Assembly: GCA_011317545.1 (NCBI GenBank) | Contig: WUJK01000014.1 | Location: 992,001-1,056,000, forward strand | Length of the DNA stretch: 64,000 nucleotides | Origin: Coniella vitis | Lineage: Eukaryota; Ascomycota; Sordariomycetes; Diaporthales; Schizoparmaceae | Reading direction: 5' to 3' | Part shown: positions 34,648 to 46,641 of the stretch, piece by piece | Position numbering within the stretch: the first letter of the stretch is position 1 | Layout: each line of letters starts with the position of its first letter | The notes under the pieces: generated by a model | Told to the model about the DNA's origin: nothing | What the model saw: the letters and a program-made list of their open reading frames with translations, nothing else | Database searches by the model: none | Made by a program: the position numbers and the translations under genes

Positions 34648-35331
34648 ACATCCTTTCCTGTCATTAAAAGACAAGGGCATAGTCCTTTGTTCTATTGTAG
34701 ATTTGGGATGGTATGATATACACATAACCGACATGACTGGCTGCTTAGAACTCTGATATCAACAAAGTCAAGGGCGCTACATACAAAACTTTACCTGTAT
34801 CGCAGATTAAAGAATGATTTAACTTTTATTATGCTCTAATAACATACAATATCTGCCTTATTATTTATATATAGCTTTCTTGACTTGCTACGCCACAAGA
34901 GTTTTAGATCTTATACCATCCATAATAATGCTTTGTTTCAAGGCTATGGTAATTATGAAGCTATGAATGTATATTACAAAGCAATTACTATCAAGATCAC
35001 TGTTCTGATTAATGAATCTCTGAAGATTTCAAATTTTTGATTTATAGCCTGAGTATATTAATTCACTATATTGCGTTCTAAAACCAATGGTGTCAGCTGT
35101 GGCACACTGTACCCCGCAAAGGGATACTTTGTAGGGCTTGAATGTATCTAAGCTGGGGTGTGATTAATCAAGCTCGTACTTTTTCACCGTGACTAGAAGG
35201 CTCAAGAATATCCAAGTCCTCCCCATTTCGTAACTATCAACCACTCGCGTAACAAGTGATAAACCACTGACTTCAACCACAGTATCTCCGTGCTCTACAC
35301 GATCTACTTGGAAGACGTGCGTTTCACGAAG
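34648..35331. other. AT-rich intergenic region
   Basis: About 680 bp with no recognisable gene between the retrotransposon and the kinase-like gene. It is AT-rich but keeps CpA/TpG, so it is not RIP'd. Confidence 0.55.
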
Positions 35332-36669
35332 ATGGCACAGAAACCTCGACCCAGTGCACGATGGACGTCGGCTGATGACTGGAATTACAACGGAATGGAG
35401 GAACGCATCGAAAGTCTGTTAGCAAGGCTCGACAAGTCAGTCCTTGTGCGACATACCGAATCTATCCTGAAGCAGCCCGTGACTCTCAGCGAGCCCTTCT
35501 CGGCTGGGCATTACTGGGTTTGCTTTGAAATGGTCGCACCGGAGTCTGGCCAGTTGGTAATTGCAAGAGTACGGCTTCCTAGGCACCCTGACATACCAGA
35601 AGAGCTCGATGAGCTATATGAGTGCCACTCGAGCATGTGCGAAGTCCAGGCTATGCGGTACATCAAGGACCACCTGCCAGACATTCTCGTGCCTGAGGTC
35701 TATGCCTACGCTGAACCTTCGTCCACGTACGCCCGAAATGCAGGGGCTGCATACATGCTGATCGAGGGTTTCTACGGCAACACGCTACAAGACATTGCGT
35801 TCGATTTAACTACTCTCCCAGTCAGTCACCATGGCAACTTTTGAAGACTTGGTCCGACCTGCCATCAGAGCTGACAATTACAGGTCAAAACCCAAGAGCA
35901 CATCATCACACAGTGGACCGCCGTGCAAGCCAAACTCGCCTCCGTGTCTTCTGGTATCATTGGGTCCCTTTGTTCTACTTCGGCAGACGGCAAGGCATGC
36001 TTTGGGCCGTTGGCTTCTGCGGCTATCGAAGGCCTGGAGCCGCGGGGGCCCTTCTCTGACGCGCTCTCGTATTTCAGAGCTGTCGGCAAGGCAAGGTATG
36101 GAAGAGCTTGCGACACTGGTGAGAGCCTGGACACCAAACTCGCCATATCCACGTTCATGGATATCGTCGAAAAGACCGACATCTTTACGTCCAAAGAGGG
36201 CGACGAGTTCTGCCTCAACCACATGGACATGGGCACTCAAAATATCCTTGTGGGTGACGAATACAACTTCCTCGCAGTCATCGACTGGGAATTCGCGCAG
36301 ACTGCCCCCTGGCAAGCCAACTGTTTTCCGATGCCTTTTCCTCTCACAGGCTCGGACGCCGAGTTGGAGGAAATACTACGGAACCCAGATCATTTGGCTT
36401 ACCAGAATGTATTGCGGCAATCTGCCGCTCGAAGGATGTACAAGGAGAAAATGATCGAGGCGGAGGAGCAGGCAGCGCGACCCGGGCGCCATTCCATAGG
36501 CCATGCGCTCGACGGACCAGCCTGCAGAATCTATCGCTGTTTTGAGAGTATCGGCGGATTCGATGACAGAGCATTGGCCTACGAAATGGCCCGACTGGCC
36601 TTTGCCTTTACCGGTGCGGCAGCGACACAGTATCTCGAAACCCTTGGGCTGCGAGTGTCTGCTGTCTGA
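35332..36669 (+). CDS. APH/choline-kinase-like phosphotransferase
   Basis: Two exons (35332-35820, 35884-36669) give 424 aa. The 63-nt intron is GTCAGT...TACAG in phase 0. Upstream frame extends only through a GTG codon, so the ATG MAQKPRPSARW is used. The catalytic loop HMDMGTQN (H276, D278, N283) and the metal-binding D297 in VIDWEF match the aminoglycoside phosphotransferase / choline-kinase fold (PF01636 type). The N-lobe shows 'RVRLPRHPDIPEELDELY' and an 'EVQAMRYIKDHLP' helix. Fungi hold many such paralogues; substrates are mostly unknown and antibiotic resistance should not be assumed. All key residues are present, so it is likely functional. It borders a RIP'd retrotransposon. Confidence 0.85.
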
Positions 36670-38047
36670 TACGATGCTGAGTAGCTACGGAATATCAGCG
36701 GAGAATCTGTCACTACCCTCCAAGAAAAACCTGAAACAACTGGCTGTAATGAACAACAAGGCATCCTTGACCCTGTCGGATGTGCTGTTGGTCACTATTC
36801 GGACTTTCTCTGATAGATGAAGCCTGCATAGGTAGATCCACGGAGATAAAAAGAGCTCAGTGTCTGTTAGTGGGTAGATTGAGACATAACTCTTGCCTGC
36901 ATCATCACCCTTCCAGGAATCCATTCTTTTTATCGTTAGCTTCCTCATACGTATAGTTCCGAATTTGTGAAAGTATACCGAGCATCAACACCAAGATTGC
37001 GCGACTGACAGATACAGGTCTTGCGCACCACGAATATACAACGTGGCTGTCGAAGGTATACATTAGGAAATCTGCCAGCCTCCTTGTACGTGCGTTCGCA
37101 GACTGCACTTGAAATGTCTAATTCTAGTTGAGGCGTTCAGAAGCGGTTAAGTTAATTCCTAGTTCGAGGGATACTAGCGTATATCGGGTGAATAGATGTA
37201 TATTATAATGGTACTTACTTTTACGTAAGTTCGGTATCCATGTCTAGTAAGTGCACATGTGAACTGTCACTTTGATATAGCATAAAAAGCTGATATATAA
37301 AAGCTCGTACTAGCGCCTTTTCCAAAGCTAGTTCACTTTCTATTTCATAAGAGCTATATTATGTAGTCACAGTTCTTGTTGATATATATATTCCTGTAAA
37401 CCTAAACCATATTTTTGCATTTTGATGCCGACGTGTTTGCTCAATCAAGGACGAGGGCAGTTTTCGCATTAATCTACGCCCCCATGCAATCAAAGCATCA
37501 CTTGGTGACAATGTCCTCCGCGCTCTTCTTGAACAAGAGCAGGAAGACGTTGTCATCCTTAGTGATGCCAAATGGCCCAAACAGATAGGGGAAATAGAGG
37601 CAGAACGAGAGCACAGCTTTTCCCACCTCTGAAGTCGTGGTGTTAAGTATCAGAAACCTATTCTCTATTCCATTCTCTCAAGTCGGGTGCAGTTGAGTGC
37701 AGAATTATCGTGCTACCAGTATAGACTAGCACACGATGTGGTGAATTAATGAGGCCCGGGGAGGGGGGGTTGATGGTTCTGATATTGATAGAGAGGTGGG
37801 TTAGCGAAATGGATTGATGAACCTCGTGCAGCAGCAGACGGAATAGGGATACCGACGGCCGTTTCTTCATTCGCCGAGCGGCTGGACGCCAAGCTCGGCT
37901 GTACTACTTTTACTTACCTTCTGGCATGTGTCTGTCGGTCAGAATTCATTTTGCACGGATAGACCAGTGCAAAAACCCCCTCGAGCTACCCGGAGAGAAC
38001 CTCTCTGGTCTCTGGTCACGGCACAAGCTTCAACTGACACGGAGAGA
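36670..38047. other. Intergenic region upstream of the monooxygenase
   Basis: About 1.4 kb without an assignable gene. A minus-strand frame open from 37677 to a stop at 37498 encodes 59 protein-like, partly hydrophobic residues and may be an exon relic (see findings). Confidence 0.5.
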
Positions 38048-39863
38048 ATGGAGATCATCGTTGTGGGCGCCGGCATCGCCGGCCTCAGTGCTGGTATCGC
38101 TCTACGCAGAGCAGGACACAAAGTAACGGTTCGTCCGATGTTGCAATTGCCTCTCACGAATAAGAAATGTTTTTTTTTTCTTTTTTGGTGTATACCGTAT
38201 ACTGACATAGCCCCTGGTAAGACAGATCCTCGAGCAGTCCGCTCTGCTCCAAGAGACGGGTGCCGCCATCTCGATAGCACCCAATGCCTCGCCGGTCCTC
38301 TGTAGCTGGGGCTTTGAGATGGCAAAGTCACGTATGGTCGCCATCAAGGCTGGGAGTATCCTCAACGGTACGAATATGGAAATGGTGGTGCCCAACTACT
38401 ATGTCGACATCAAAGAGAAATACGGCTCTCCTATCTATGCTGTCCACCGCGTCGACCTGCACAACCAGTTGAAAGAGCTAGCAACCGGGCAGGATGGGCC
38501 AGGTCAGCCGTGTACTTTGCACGTCCGTACGGCTGTGGTCGACTATGTGAGTTTTGTCCCAGTGAAACAGAACTTGGGATTCTTTTTTTTCTCTTTTTTT
38601 GAGCTAATCCCCCCCGGTCTAACCTTTGCACAGGATGCAATCCACCGAAAGATAACTACTGCCGATGGAGCAGTCTGGCAGGCGGATCTGATTATTGCAG
38701 CGAACGGTGTGCACTCGACGGCTCGAGAACACGTTGTGGCTGCAGACGAGAGGTACGCGAGCGACACCGGATGGGCCTCGATGCGGTGGCTCGTTCCAAC
38801 AGAAGAACTCCTGGCAGACCCGGAGACGGCGCCTTTAGTAGAGGATTCTACCCAGAGGTTCTTTATGGGCGCGCGAGGCGGCGGTCTGGTCTGGTATATG
38901 TGTAGGAAGTATGCTCTCAGAACTCAGCGCGCCCCCCTCCCCCTTGGGCCCAAGACATTCGATGCCTGACTGAAACCAGGTTGCTATGGCACTTTTGCTG
39001 ACATGGGAGTCACCTCTAGCAACGAGGTGCAAAACTTCCTCTATCTCTCTCAATCGTTCAAAAGTGATAATATCACGGAAGGTATATATGGCCAGCCTTT
39101 TACATCATGACAGCAAACGCCGTATTAACATCTTTGTTCGAAAATCAGACTTCCAAGCAGCTATAGAGCCAAATATGGTCATGGACTATGCAAAGACAGA
39201 ATTTAGTCCTGTTCTGCAGGCTGTTCTTGCGTAAGTGCTGGTGCATTCACGCAGCAGATGCTGGAGAAACCTGGTTGAAAATGAGTTAATTCATGCCGTT
39301 CGTCTGTTCAGGAAAGCCCGAGACGTCAGATTCTGGAAGCTTGTGGCCCGAAGTCCTCTTTCTACGTGGCATAAGGATTCTCTTGTCCTGATTGGCGATG
39401 CTGCTCATCCTATGCTTCCCTGTAAGTCTTTGTTCTAATTTTCTTTGGGGGGCCCCAACGTATACTATGCATCAATGGACAGAGAGACACGCAAGCGCTC
39501 GGGAATCAACTCCCCTAATACAATTCACTACTAGTCCAAGCTCAAGGCGGCGCGCAAGCTATCGAAGACGCCGCAGTACTCGGCATTCTCCTCGACCAGG
39601 TGAAGGACAAAGCTGTCCTACAGGAGCGTCTAGGACTCTTTGAACAAGTTAGGAAGAGCCGGGGCTCAGCAATCCAGATTCTATCAAACTCTACGCATCC
39701 AATGCCCCAGAGCGTGCGGGACGCGGCGATCGGGTATCTCCCCGAGGGCACGAGGTTGGAGAGTCAGGATGATGTTATTGACTTCATCTTCTCGTTTGAT
39801 ATCGTTGGCAAAACAAAAGAGGTTCTTACCACACGTCTGTCTGAACAAGATGGCAAGATATGA
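38048..39863 (+). CDS. FAD-dependent monooxygenase (salicylate-hydroxylase type)
   Basis: Group A flavoprotein hydroxylase using NAD(P)H and O2 on a ring substrate. Seven exons are inferred: 38048-38128, 38226-38546, 38634-38908, 39020-39081, 39149-39230, 39312-39421 and 39535-39863. They total 1260 nt, or 419 aa, and every phase closes. The Rossmann dinucleotide motif is at the N-terminus (VVGAGIAGLSAGIALRRAGH). The second FAD motif GDAAHPMLP (about 302-309) continues across the last intron into 'FQAQGGAQAIEDA', as in family members. The middle 'DG' motif reads LIIAANGVHS, with Asn at 158 in place of the usual Asp. Exon 4 (MCRNNEVQNFLYLS) is the least certain. It converges on the P450 gene, 475 bp apart, suggesting a shared pathway. 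Confidence 0.85.
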
Positions 39864-40338
39864 GGAACGCATCAAATGCACGGGAGAGAACGCTATTGTA
39901 AAGAATGAGCCAACAGCCCGCAAAGCTCGAGTATTACCCATGAGTTTATAAACACTACAAATAATATACAAGAGTAGTGTACGAATATTATAACCTAAGA
40001 TCATATATGAATGGGCGAGCAGATTGAGTGACAGAGACCAGAAAGAAAACACAAGTCCTGATCAGCAACAAATTGTTATATAGTTGAATCTTCATAGTCT
40101 TTTGATGAAACCTAAGACAGCCACCATTCCGTCCATCCAGCTGCAACATCGTCAAACCTCACAAGGACTCCAATTGCTTGAGATACACGTCTTCTCCATT
40201 CGACTCGCTGGGTTTTCATCTTCCACAGGTAGGTCCATACCGCTTGATAAACGGAATTTTGTCCGGATCCATGTTTGAGGAACAAAACCGGCTGTCTCCC
40301 AATCGATACTACCGATGGATCCCTCAGGGCTAACACAT
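39864..40338. other. Convergent spacer, monooxygenase / P450
   Basis: 475 bp between two stop codons, AT-rich near 39,940-40,080. Presumably the two 3' UTRs. Confidence 0.55.
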
Positions 40339-42149
40339 TTACCATGACGATTTGACCATGACACGGACTCCTTGGCTCCTAGCAACAGGCCGCGGGACGA
40401 AGCGGTCCCTTGCCAGTTCAGTATCCGACTTGTCCGTGTTGTATACCTCCAGATCAAACCGCCGGAAGAGCGTGGCTATGCCAATGTACAGCTCTGCCCA
40501 GGCCAGTTGCATACCTACACAGGAGCGATGTCCGCGGCCAAACGTCACAAGGTAACGCGTCAGCAACCGGCCGTCCGGAGCAGCTCGGGGGCTGTCCAGC
40601 CAGCGGTCTGGCCTGTAGCAGAAACTGCCTGGGAAAATGCCCTCGTCATGCGAGACGTCGTAGATATCCATGCTGATAACCGACCCACGCGGCAGAACGT
40701 AGTCCTTGTACACAATGTCTTCCTGGTCGAAGATGCGAGGAAGGCGCTGTGATGTTGCGTATGCTAATCGCAGGGCTGTGGTTGATGTACACATACACCT
40801 TTAGCTTTTTTCTTCTTCTTGAGATTACATGGGAGCAAAGAGGAAGCGCACATTACTTACATTCATGTAAACATGCCGTGAGGAAGGGAAGCTTTTCCAA
40901 AGACTGCCACGGGGGGATCTGATCGGAGGTCGGTATCGCGGAATGGAGCTCCTCCCGCAGGCGGCGGTGGACGTCCGGATTGTCCAGAACGTGAAAGACC
41001 GTGATAGCCAGAGTGCGCATGGTAGTCTCAATCCCTGCACTTACGACGCTGATGGCTTCGTGTTGAAGCCGTTCCTCCGTAATTTCGGACTGGGGAATAT
41101 CGGACTGGATGATCGATGTGAAGATGGTGTCAGGATGTTTCCCCCTTGACGCGGCAGCCAGGGCTTCTTTGACCTGAGCAGTCATTTCCTGGAATAATGC
41201 AATGCGCCTTAGATATCAGACTACGATCTTGGGTGGCAACCTTGAAGAATTATCCTATAGATAGGGGTAGGAGGGACCCACGTTGTTGAATGCGATCACA
41301 TTCTTCATATCATGACTCGTCCATGCGACAAATGCATCCGGTAGAGCATGCAACAGCTTGAAGACCCAAGGAAATTGGGTGGTCCAATGTATTTGCTCCA
41401 ACAGGGAAAATAACGAGCCTACCAAGGGAGACTCGAACGTGGGATGGCGGATGAAGTTGTACTGCCTCCCGAACAGATACTCGGTAACGATGTCCGAGGT
41501 CCAGCAGCTCCACATGTCGTTGACGACGAGCACTTTGCCTTTACCCTGGAACTCGGTCTTCAGCCTGTCGCAAAGTTCGTCCATGTGTCCTTGCAGACGC
41601 GACACGCGCTCTGATATCTTTCGTTTCGAGAAGAAGGGGCTCAAGGCACCCCGTCGAACACGATGCACCTGATGATCTGCCGTAGCGAAGGCTGATTTGG
41701 GATTGTTGAGCCGGTGTTCCAGGCTTTGCAATTTCCTCGCTGGCCTTGCCATCGAATATAGAGTATCGTAGAATGAGGAATCCTGAATGTGAACTTCACT
41801 GGGGTTGATTCGGATGATAGGACCTGCGAAGGGGTGGGGTTAGTGAACAGTATCCTAGAGATGCCAGAAGCCGTGAAGGAGGCAGAATGGAATGACCATA
41901 TTGTCGGTGCCAGTCCCGGTACTTGAAGATAAACTGGCCTCCCTCTCCTGAAAACAGCTCATAGTATGCTTCAGTCCATCCAGTCGCAGCCGCGAGCTTG
42001 GGCCCAGGAATGGAGGCTAGAGGATGAAAGAACAATCGGTAGACGACCAGACCAAAGGCATACACCAAAGCCACAACTCCCAAGGTAATAACGAGAGTTA
42101 CGGATGAGATATGGAACCGATGATCGAGATGAAGGTCGCCTAATGCCAT
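40339..42149 (-). CDS. Cytochrome P450 monooxygenase
   Basis: Heme-thiolate oxygenase anchored in the ER. The minus-strand exons 42149-41897, 41823-41282, 41188-40861 and 40775-40339 give 519 aa, with introns of 73, 93 and 85 nt whose phases all close. The ATG (MALGDLHLDH) is preferred to an upstream TTG. A hydrophobic N-terminal anchor (about 12-40) leads to the proline hinge HPLASIPGPKLAA. The I-helix oxygen motif is AGIETT (316-321), the K-helix ExxR is ESLR (374-377) and is restored only by splicing, and the heme loop FGRGHRSCVG has the ligand Cys460. All catalytic elements are intact. It resembles secondary-metabolism P450s with the 'FFHPLASIPGPKLAAATG' hinge. Its partner is probably the convergent flavin monooxygenase. 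Confidence 0.92.
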
Positions 42150-42860
42150 TGTTGTGTTATCTCGAGGCAAGCTGGTGAGTAGTTCTTTTCAATTATTCAG
42201 AAAAACTGATCGAGGTGATGTTGAGTTACCAGAGATCTCCTCAACGTCCGCGGGGTCAACAGGGACTTAAATCGAGCGAAAAACTCTTCGTGGTTCTGCC
42301 GATCTTCATGCGAGATACCAGTCCAGGTACTATGCACTTGTGCCCAACGAACTTAAATAAGTCGTCTGCAGCGTTTATGACATACACTGGGTTTCTAAAC
42401 CGGCCTATGGCCTCGTCCACAGGGATCAAAGGTGGCAACAGACATGACATATCCAGGTTGGGTAGTTGGAAAGCAAGGTCTCATCTTCTTTTTGTCTCTC
42501 AATATCCTTCCACGTAGAAGAGAGGTAAGCGCCGTGCCGAAGAAGGAACCGTGGTGCTATATATCAGTGTCTGAATGCTGCTATCAGGCTGTATAAAATC
42601 TAGGACGGTCACGATAGTTTCGGCAGAACGAATTTCTGCGTCTGGTTCTTATTGTACTCGGCCTCATGCTGAGCACGTTCCTTGTTGCACTGGACATGGT
42701 GCGTTCAAAAAGGGTACGTACTCAGGCTGTCTGCCTACATAGCAGGGAGGCGACTGTGCCTGTCAGCTGGGTGAATCACCGCCCCATATACTATGTAACC
42801 ACAGACTTGATCGTGCAACATGCCCCTCACCTACGGCTCCGCAGACCACCACCATGAGCC
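42150..42860. promoter_or_regulatory. Divergent promoter P450 / kinase-like gene
   Basis: 711 bp between divergent starts, with one TACTATGTA motif at 42789-42797, 64 bp upstream of the kinase-like ATG. No other site was recognised. Confidence 0.5.
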
Positions 42861-43715
42861 ATGGCACTCGTCAACCAAAAGCCACGATCTATAGTGATCC
42901 AGACAGTTCATATTTTGAAACCGGGGCAGGATCCTCAAACATACGACTGGCAGGCGAATGGTCAGTTGAGTTTTGAAGTCTATGAAGGCTCCAATGCCTG
43001 GCATGGTCGGCTTCCGCGCAAAGAACACCGCAGAAATTGGCCACACGACGGTGTTCAGAAAGACCTGTCGAGTTTTGATGAGCTCGTCCAACTCCTTCAG
43101 CCAGTGCCCAAGGACAAAATCTACCCTGAGTTTGACGCGGATGAGCTCACCCGGTACGAGGCAGGGTCGGGAGGCGACAGCGAAACCCCCTACTTAAAGG
43201 CGCCCAAGCTGGGCCACTATCGAGAAGGTAGCAACGATCTGGCCGCACGGCTGCTCGCCGAAGCCAGGATCTATGAGAGGATCTCACGCAATCCGCATCC
43301 CAATCTTGGCCGCTATCTTGGTTGTGTCGTGGAAGAAGGCCGAGTTGTGCGCCTGGCACTTCAGCGGTATAACAAGTCTCTATACGAGCGTTTGGAGGCT
43401 GAGTCTTTAGAGCACTTTGATTATCAGCAGCGGCAAGATTGTATGGATCAAATCGAAGCGGCGGCGACACACCTGCATTCACTGGGGCTCGCACACAACG
43501 ACATTAGTCCTGCCAATATTTTATTCGACGATATGGGGCAAGCTAAACTCATCGATTTTGACTGCTGTGCTCCGCTAGGCAAGGCTCTCATCAAGGGCGG
43601 GTGGGTGACTGGTTGGAAGGGACCGATTGCTGGTGAGGGTATCCAGTTCAAAGAATCGTCAGTCATATGCGACAAGTATGCTATTCAGGAGATACGGGAA
43701 CATATTGCTAAGTAG
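42861..43715 (+). CDS. Divergent, C-terminally short protein-kinase-like protein
   Basis: Intronless, 284 aa. The C-terminal half has the kinase fold: an αC-like 'AEARIYERISRNPHPNLGRY', the catalytic loop HNDISPAN (H212, N213 in place of Arg, D214, N219) and the metal loop DFD (232-234) in place of DFG. An αF-like CDKYAIQEI follows and the protein then stops, so most of the C-lobe (αG-αI) is missing. No glycine-rich loop is evident, and the first 110 residues match nothing I recognise. HND with DFD is a recurrent pattern in small fungal kinase-like proteins of unknown role. Activity is uncertain. It is divergent from the P450. Confidence 0.75.
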   Translation: MALVNQKPRSIVIQTVHILKPGQDPQTYDWQANGQLSFEVYEGSNAWHGRLPRKEHRRNWPHDGVQKDLSSFDELVQLLQPVPKDKIYPEFDADELTRYEAGSGGDSETPYLKAPKLGHYREGSNDLAARLLAEARIYERISRNPHPNLGRYLGCVVEEGRVVRLALQRYNKSLYERLEAESLEHFDYQQRQDCMDQIEAAATHLHSLGLAHNDISPANILFDDMGQAKLIDFDCCAPLGKALIKGGWVTGWKGPIAGEGIQFKESSVICDKYAIQEIREHIAK

Positions 43716-45791
43716 GGTTGCAAAAGGTGCCGAAGAAGTGTTTTTGTGCAAATAGTCTTCAGCATTGCCTGACCTACGAAATCTGTTTTCAAAGAGTCGA
43801 CATATCTTACTGATTTATGTTGAATCATATATTTAAATATTCCAGCCTTCAGAATTGAGTTTCATACCTTCCGGGAATTGCTTATGCCAACGGAACCAGC
43901 TTAATTAGATTGTACGAATATGATATGGTGTAGTAGGAAGTTATCTTTATAACCACCAGAATACGCACACCTAACTGCACAAACAGTCATATGCGGTGGG
44001 ATTAATGTAACAAGATTGTCGGTTGCCAGGCATATATTATAGGCTGAAGGCAAGGAACAATAATGTATATTCAGCCAGCACAAATATTTCCACGGCGTAT
44101 ATGACTTTTGGAGTCGATAGTAGAGTACAGTGAAAACCCCGTTCGAGCAAGGCTTGGATCATCAGGCGTAGCACTGTGAGAAGTAGCTCCAACTTGTGGT
44201 AATCGCAATCCAAACCCTTCAAGGATGCCCGGAGAACATTGAGTCATAGTCTAATGCGGTTGGTTCTCGGTGTCCGGATTGTTATGCCTCGTATCGCATC
44301 AGCTTGTCTCATGCACTGCATCATGCCAACTGCGATGTGTTATGCGGTGCACGAAGTTCGTGCGCATATCGAAGCACACCCTGACTGGTCCTTCAGTACA
44401 AAAGGTGCACACCAGTTACATTCTCGTCAGAAAAATGTGTAGAAAGTGACCCTGAAGCCTGGCACCTCCTGTGGTGGTGTCATGCAGCAATGTGTCCTGG
44501 GTGGTTGCCACACTTATCCCGCAATTGGACACAGATCACATACTCAGCCGGCTGGTACTTACTTATATGTGAATCAGATGTTGGGCGGTCATTTGTAAAA
44601 TCAGCAAAGGAGGGTGTGGTCAACCACGTCACTCGCCAACTGTCACTGGTGCTGTGTTTTGGTGTGATAGGGTTATCTTGCTCAATTCGAACTAATGTGT
44701 CTCGCACTTTGGCTGGAAACGCCAACTGAATATTTCCTGTGTTCTCAAAGCACCGGCTCTGCCGCTCAACGAGGTATAAATTATCGATCATCCCCAAGAT
44801 CTGTATACCTAGGTTGGTACCTGAAGTGAAGCAGCATGTACCCTAAAACCAGATTCCAAACTTTTGAACAACTGCCATTTCCTTTCAAAGAACGTAGTCA
44901 TTTCCCCCCCCACTTGCCCACGTTGTCACGATGCAGAACAACTGTCCAACGGTTTTTGCAGTCACGATTGAAGATTATGCTTTTGCTTGGGAACTGCTTA
45001 TATGGTTGTGGTGCGCTAATGCAGAACAAGAAACCGCGTTCTTGTTCTTCGATTAGTGCTGCATAGTACAGCGACCTGTATGACCTTACGCTGCGCAAGG
45101 TCGCATAGCTGATTGTTCGTCACATAGACGCATGGTGAAAGGACTGGATATCAGGGCAAACTTCTCGACCGAACCAGGTTTCTTAGCAAAGTGCAACTTC
45201 TGAATGGGGTATAAATGCATCGACATTATTCGACAACATAAAGCCAAACTCATCTCCTTCAGCATTCTTCCCTTCCACTTATATTACAAATATACTCGGA
45301 AAACTCTACAATATATGCACCAAATACATTGCTGTGACGATCTATACCTGCGGCAATCGCTTTTCGTCAGATTTTAAGTTCGATCCATGCGATAATATGA
45401 CAGCTCCAGGCCATCAGGTAACGGTCCGAGAAATGGGCTCCACCCGAGCAAGAAATGCCTGTGGACGTTTTGATTGTAGAGCTTGTAACCCGCAGTGAAT
45501 AGTAAGGGTTTGCTTCTGTACACAGTATACCCCTAGAAATATTTGTGGCTTACTTTTCAAGAACCCTGCACGGGATGGAATTGTTTCACTACCCATGTCT
45601 GACGCATGAAAGGGGCTACGGGAGGGAATTAGGCAGATCGGCAAGAGCTGACAGTGTACGTGCGGTCGATAGTAGCTATATAAGTAGCTATATAAGTAGC
45701 GGCTTATCCGGCCCCAACAAATTCCAACTCCATTGTTATCGTAGTCTCCAGTTTAAGCAACATTTCAAATTGAATTTCAAAGACCCAAACA
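43716..45791. other. 2-kb gene-poor spacer
   Basis: No protein or RNA gene was recognised. It is ordinary to AT-rich and not RIP-like. The right end carries a tandem TATA repeat listed separately. Confidence 0.5.
45671..45700 (+). promoter_or_regulatory. Tandem TATA-containing repeat upstream of the second kinase-like gene
   Basis: The 12-bp unit AGTAGCTATATA occurs twice in direct succession and a half unit follows, 92-121 bp before the ATG at 45792. This is a plausible doubled TATA element; function is inferred. Confidence 0.4.
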
Positions 45792-46641
45792 ATGCTAGAT
45801 TGCGGCTCGACAAGCATTATCGAAAATGATTCTCAAGATGTTGTTGTGAAACGGCCTATAGTATTTATAGGCCAGTCAGAAATCGATCCGCGTATTATCA
45901 ACTGTTTTAATGTCGAACGCCAAATTCTTTCAAACCTAGACCATCATCCTAGGATTGTTAAGTAATTTAGATACTATTCATCTCCCTATAATGAATAGTA
46001 ACTAATACTAAATCAGATACCTCGGGCTGCGCGGCAACGGCATACTTTTAAGTAAAGCTAGTCATGGCAACCTCCAGGCTTACCTGGATAATTATCCATC
46101 AACAAGTCTTCCCCAGCGCTTAACCTGGTGCCAGCAAATCGCAGAGGCTATCCACTATATCCATAGCAACGGCATCGTTCACTCGGATCTTAGACCAGGC
46201 AATATCCTTGTACATGAGACAACCCCAGGAGCTCGAGACCTGCAACTTTGTGACTTCGGTGGCTCGGTATGCGAAGAATTAGGCCTAGACGGGCTAGGCC
46301 TTCCTGACGGTCCATTTTATAGTCCTGTGTTTGAGAATCAGTCGAGCCCACTTCTCGATCTCTTTGGAATGGGCACCATATTCTATACTATTCTTACCGG
46401 AAGGTGGCCATATAGATCGGAGCCGGGAACGTTTGAGAAGGTTAGTGATAGGGTCCAGTGGGAAGAAAAAGTTGTATACCCGAAGTTTGAAGCAGAGGAA
46501 TTCCCTGATGTTCAACAATTACCGTTGGGGACTATAATCATGAAATGTTGGATGAGACAGTTCGAGACCGCAAAAGACGTTATGACCGCGCTGGAGGAAG
46601 CTGTGCGGATTGAGTCTAATAGTGATACAACTATAATCTAA
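45792..46641 (+). CDS. Small protein kinase-like protein
   Basis: Two exons (45792-45961, 46017-46641) give 264 aa. The 55-nt intron is GTAATT...ATCAG with a CTAAT branch site, and phase 2 joins PRIVK to YLGLRGNG. The start ATG (MLDCGSTSII) lies well upstream of the longest single-exon ORF. Visible kinase elements are a candidate ATP lysine in VVVKRP (about residue 20), an αC glutamate in NVERQILSNL, the catalytic loop HSDLRPGN (H112, Ser in place of Arg, D114, N119), an intact DFG (136-138), and the αF 'LLDLFGMGTIFYTIL'. The normal glycine loop is replaced by a short CGSTSII segment. It is probably a minimal or divergent kinase; substrate and role are unknown. Confidence 0.82.

Noticed and set aside
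35332..36669. Antibiotic-resistance phosphotransferase from a plasmid or vector
   Set aside because: The gene has a fungal-type intron and fungal codon use, and APH-fold paralogues are common in fungi, so resistance is not supported.
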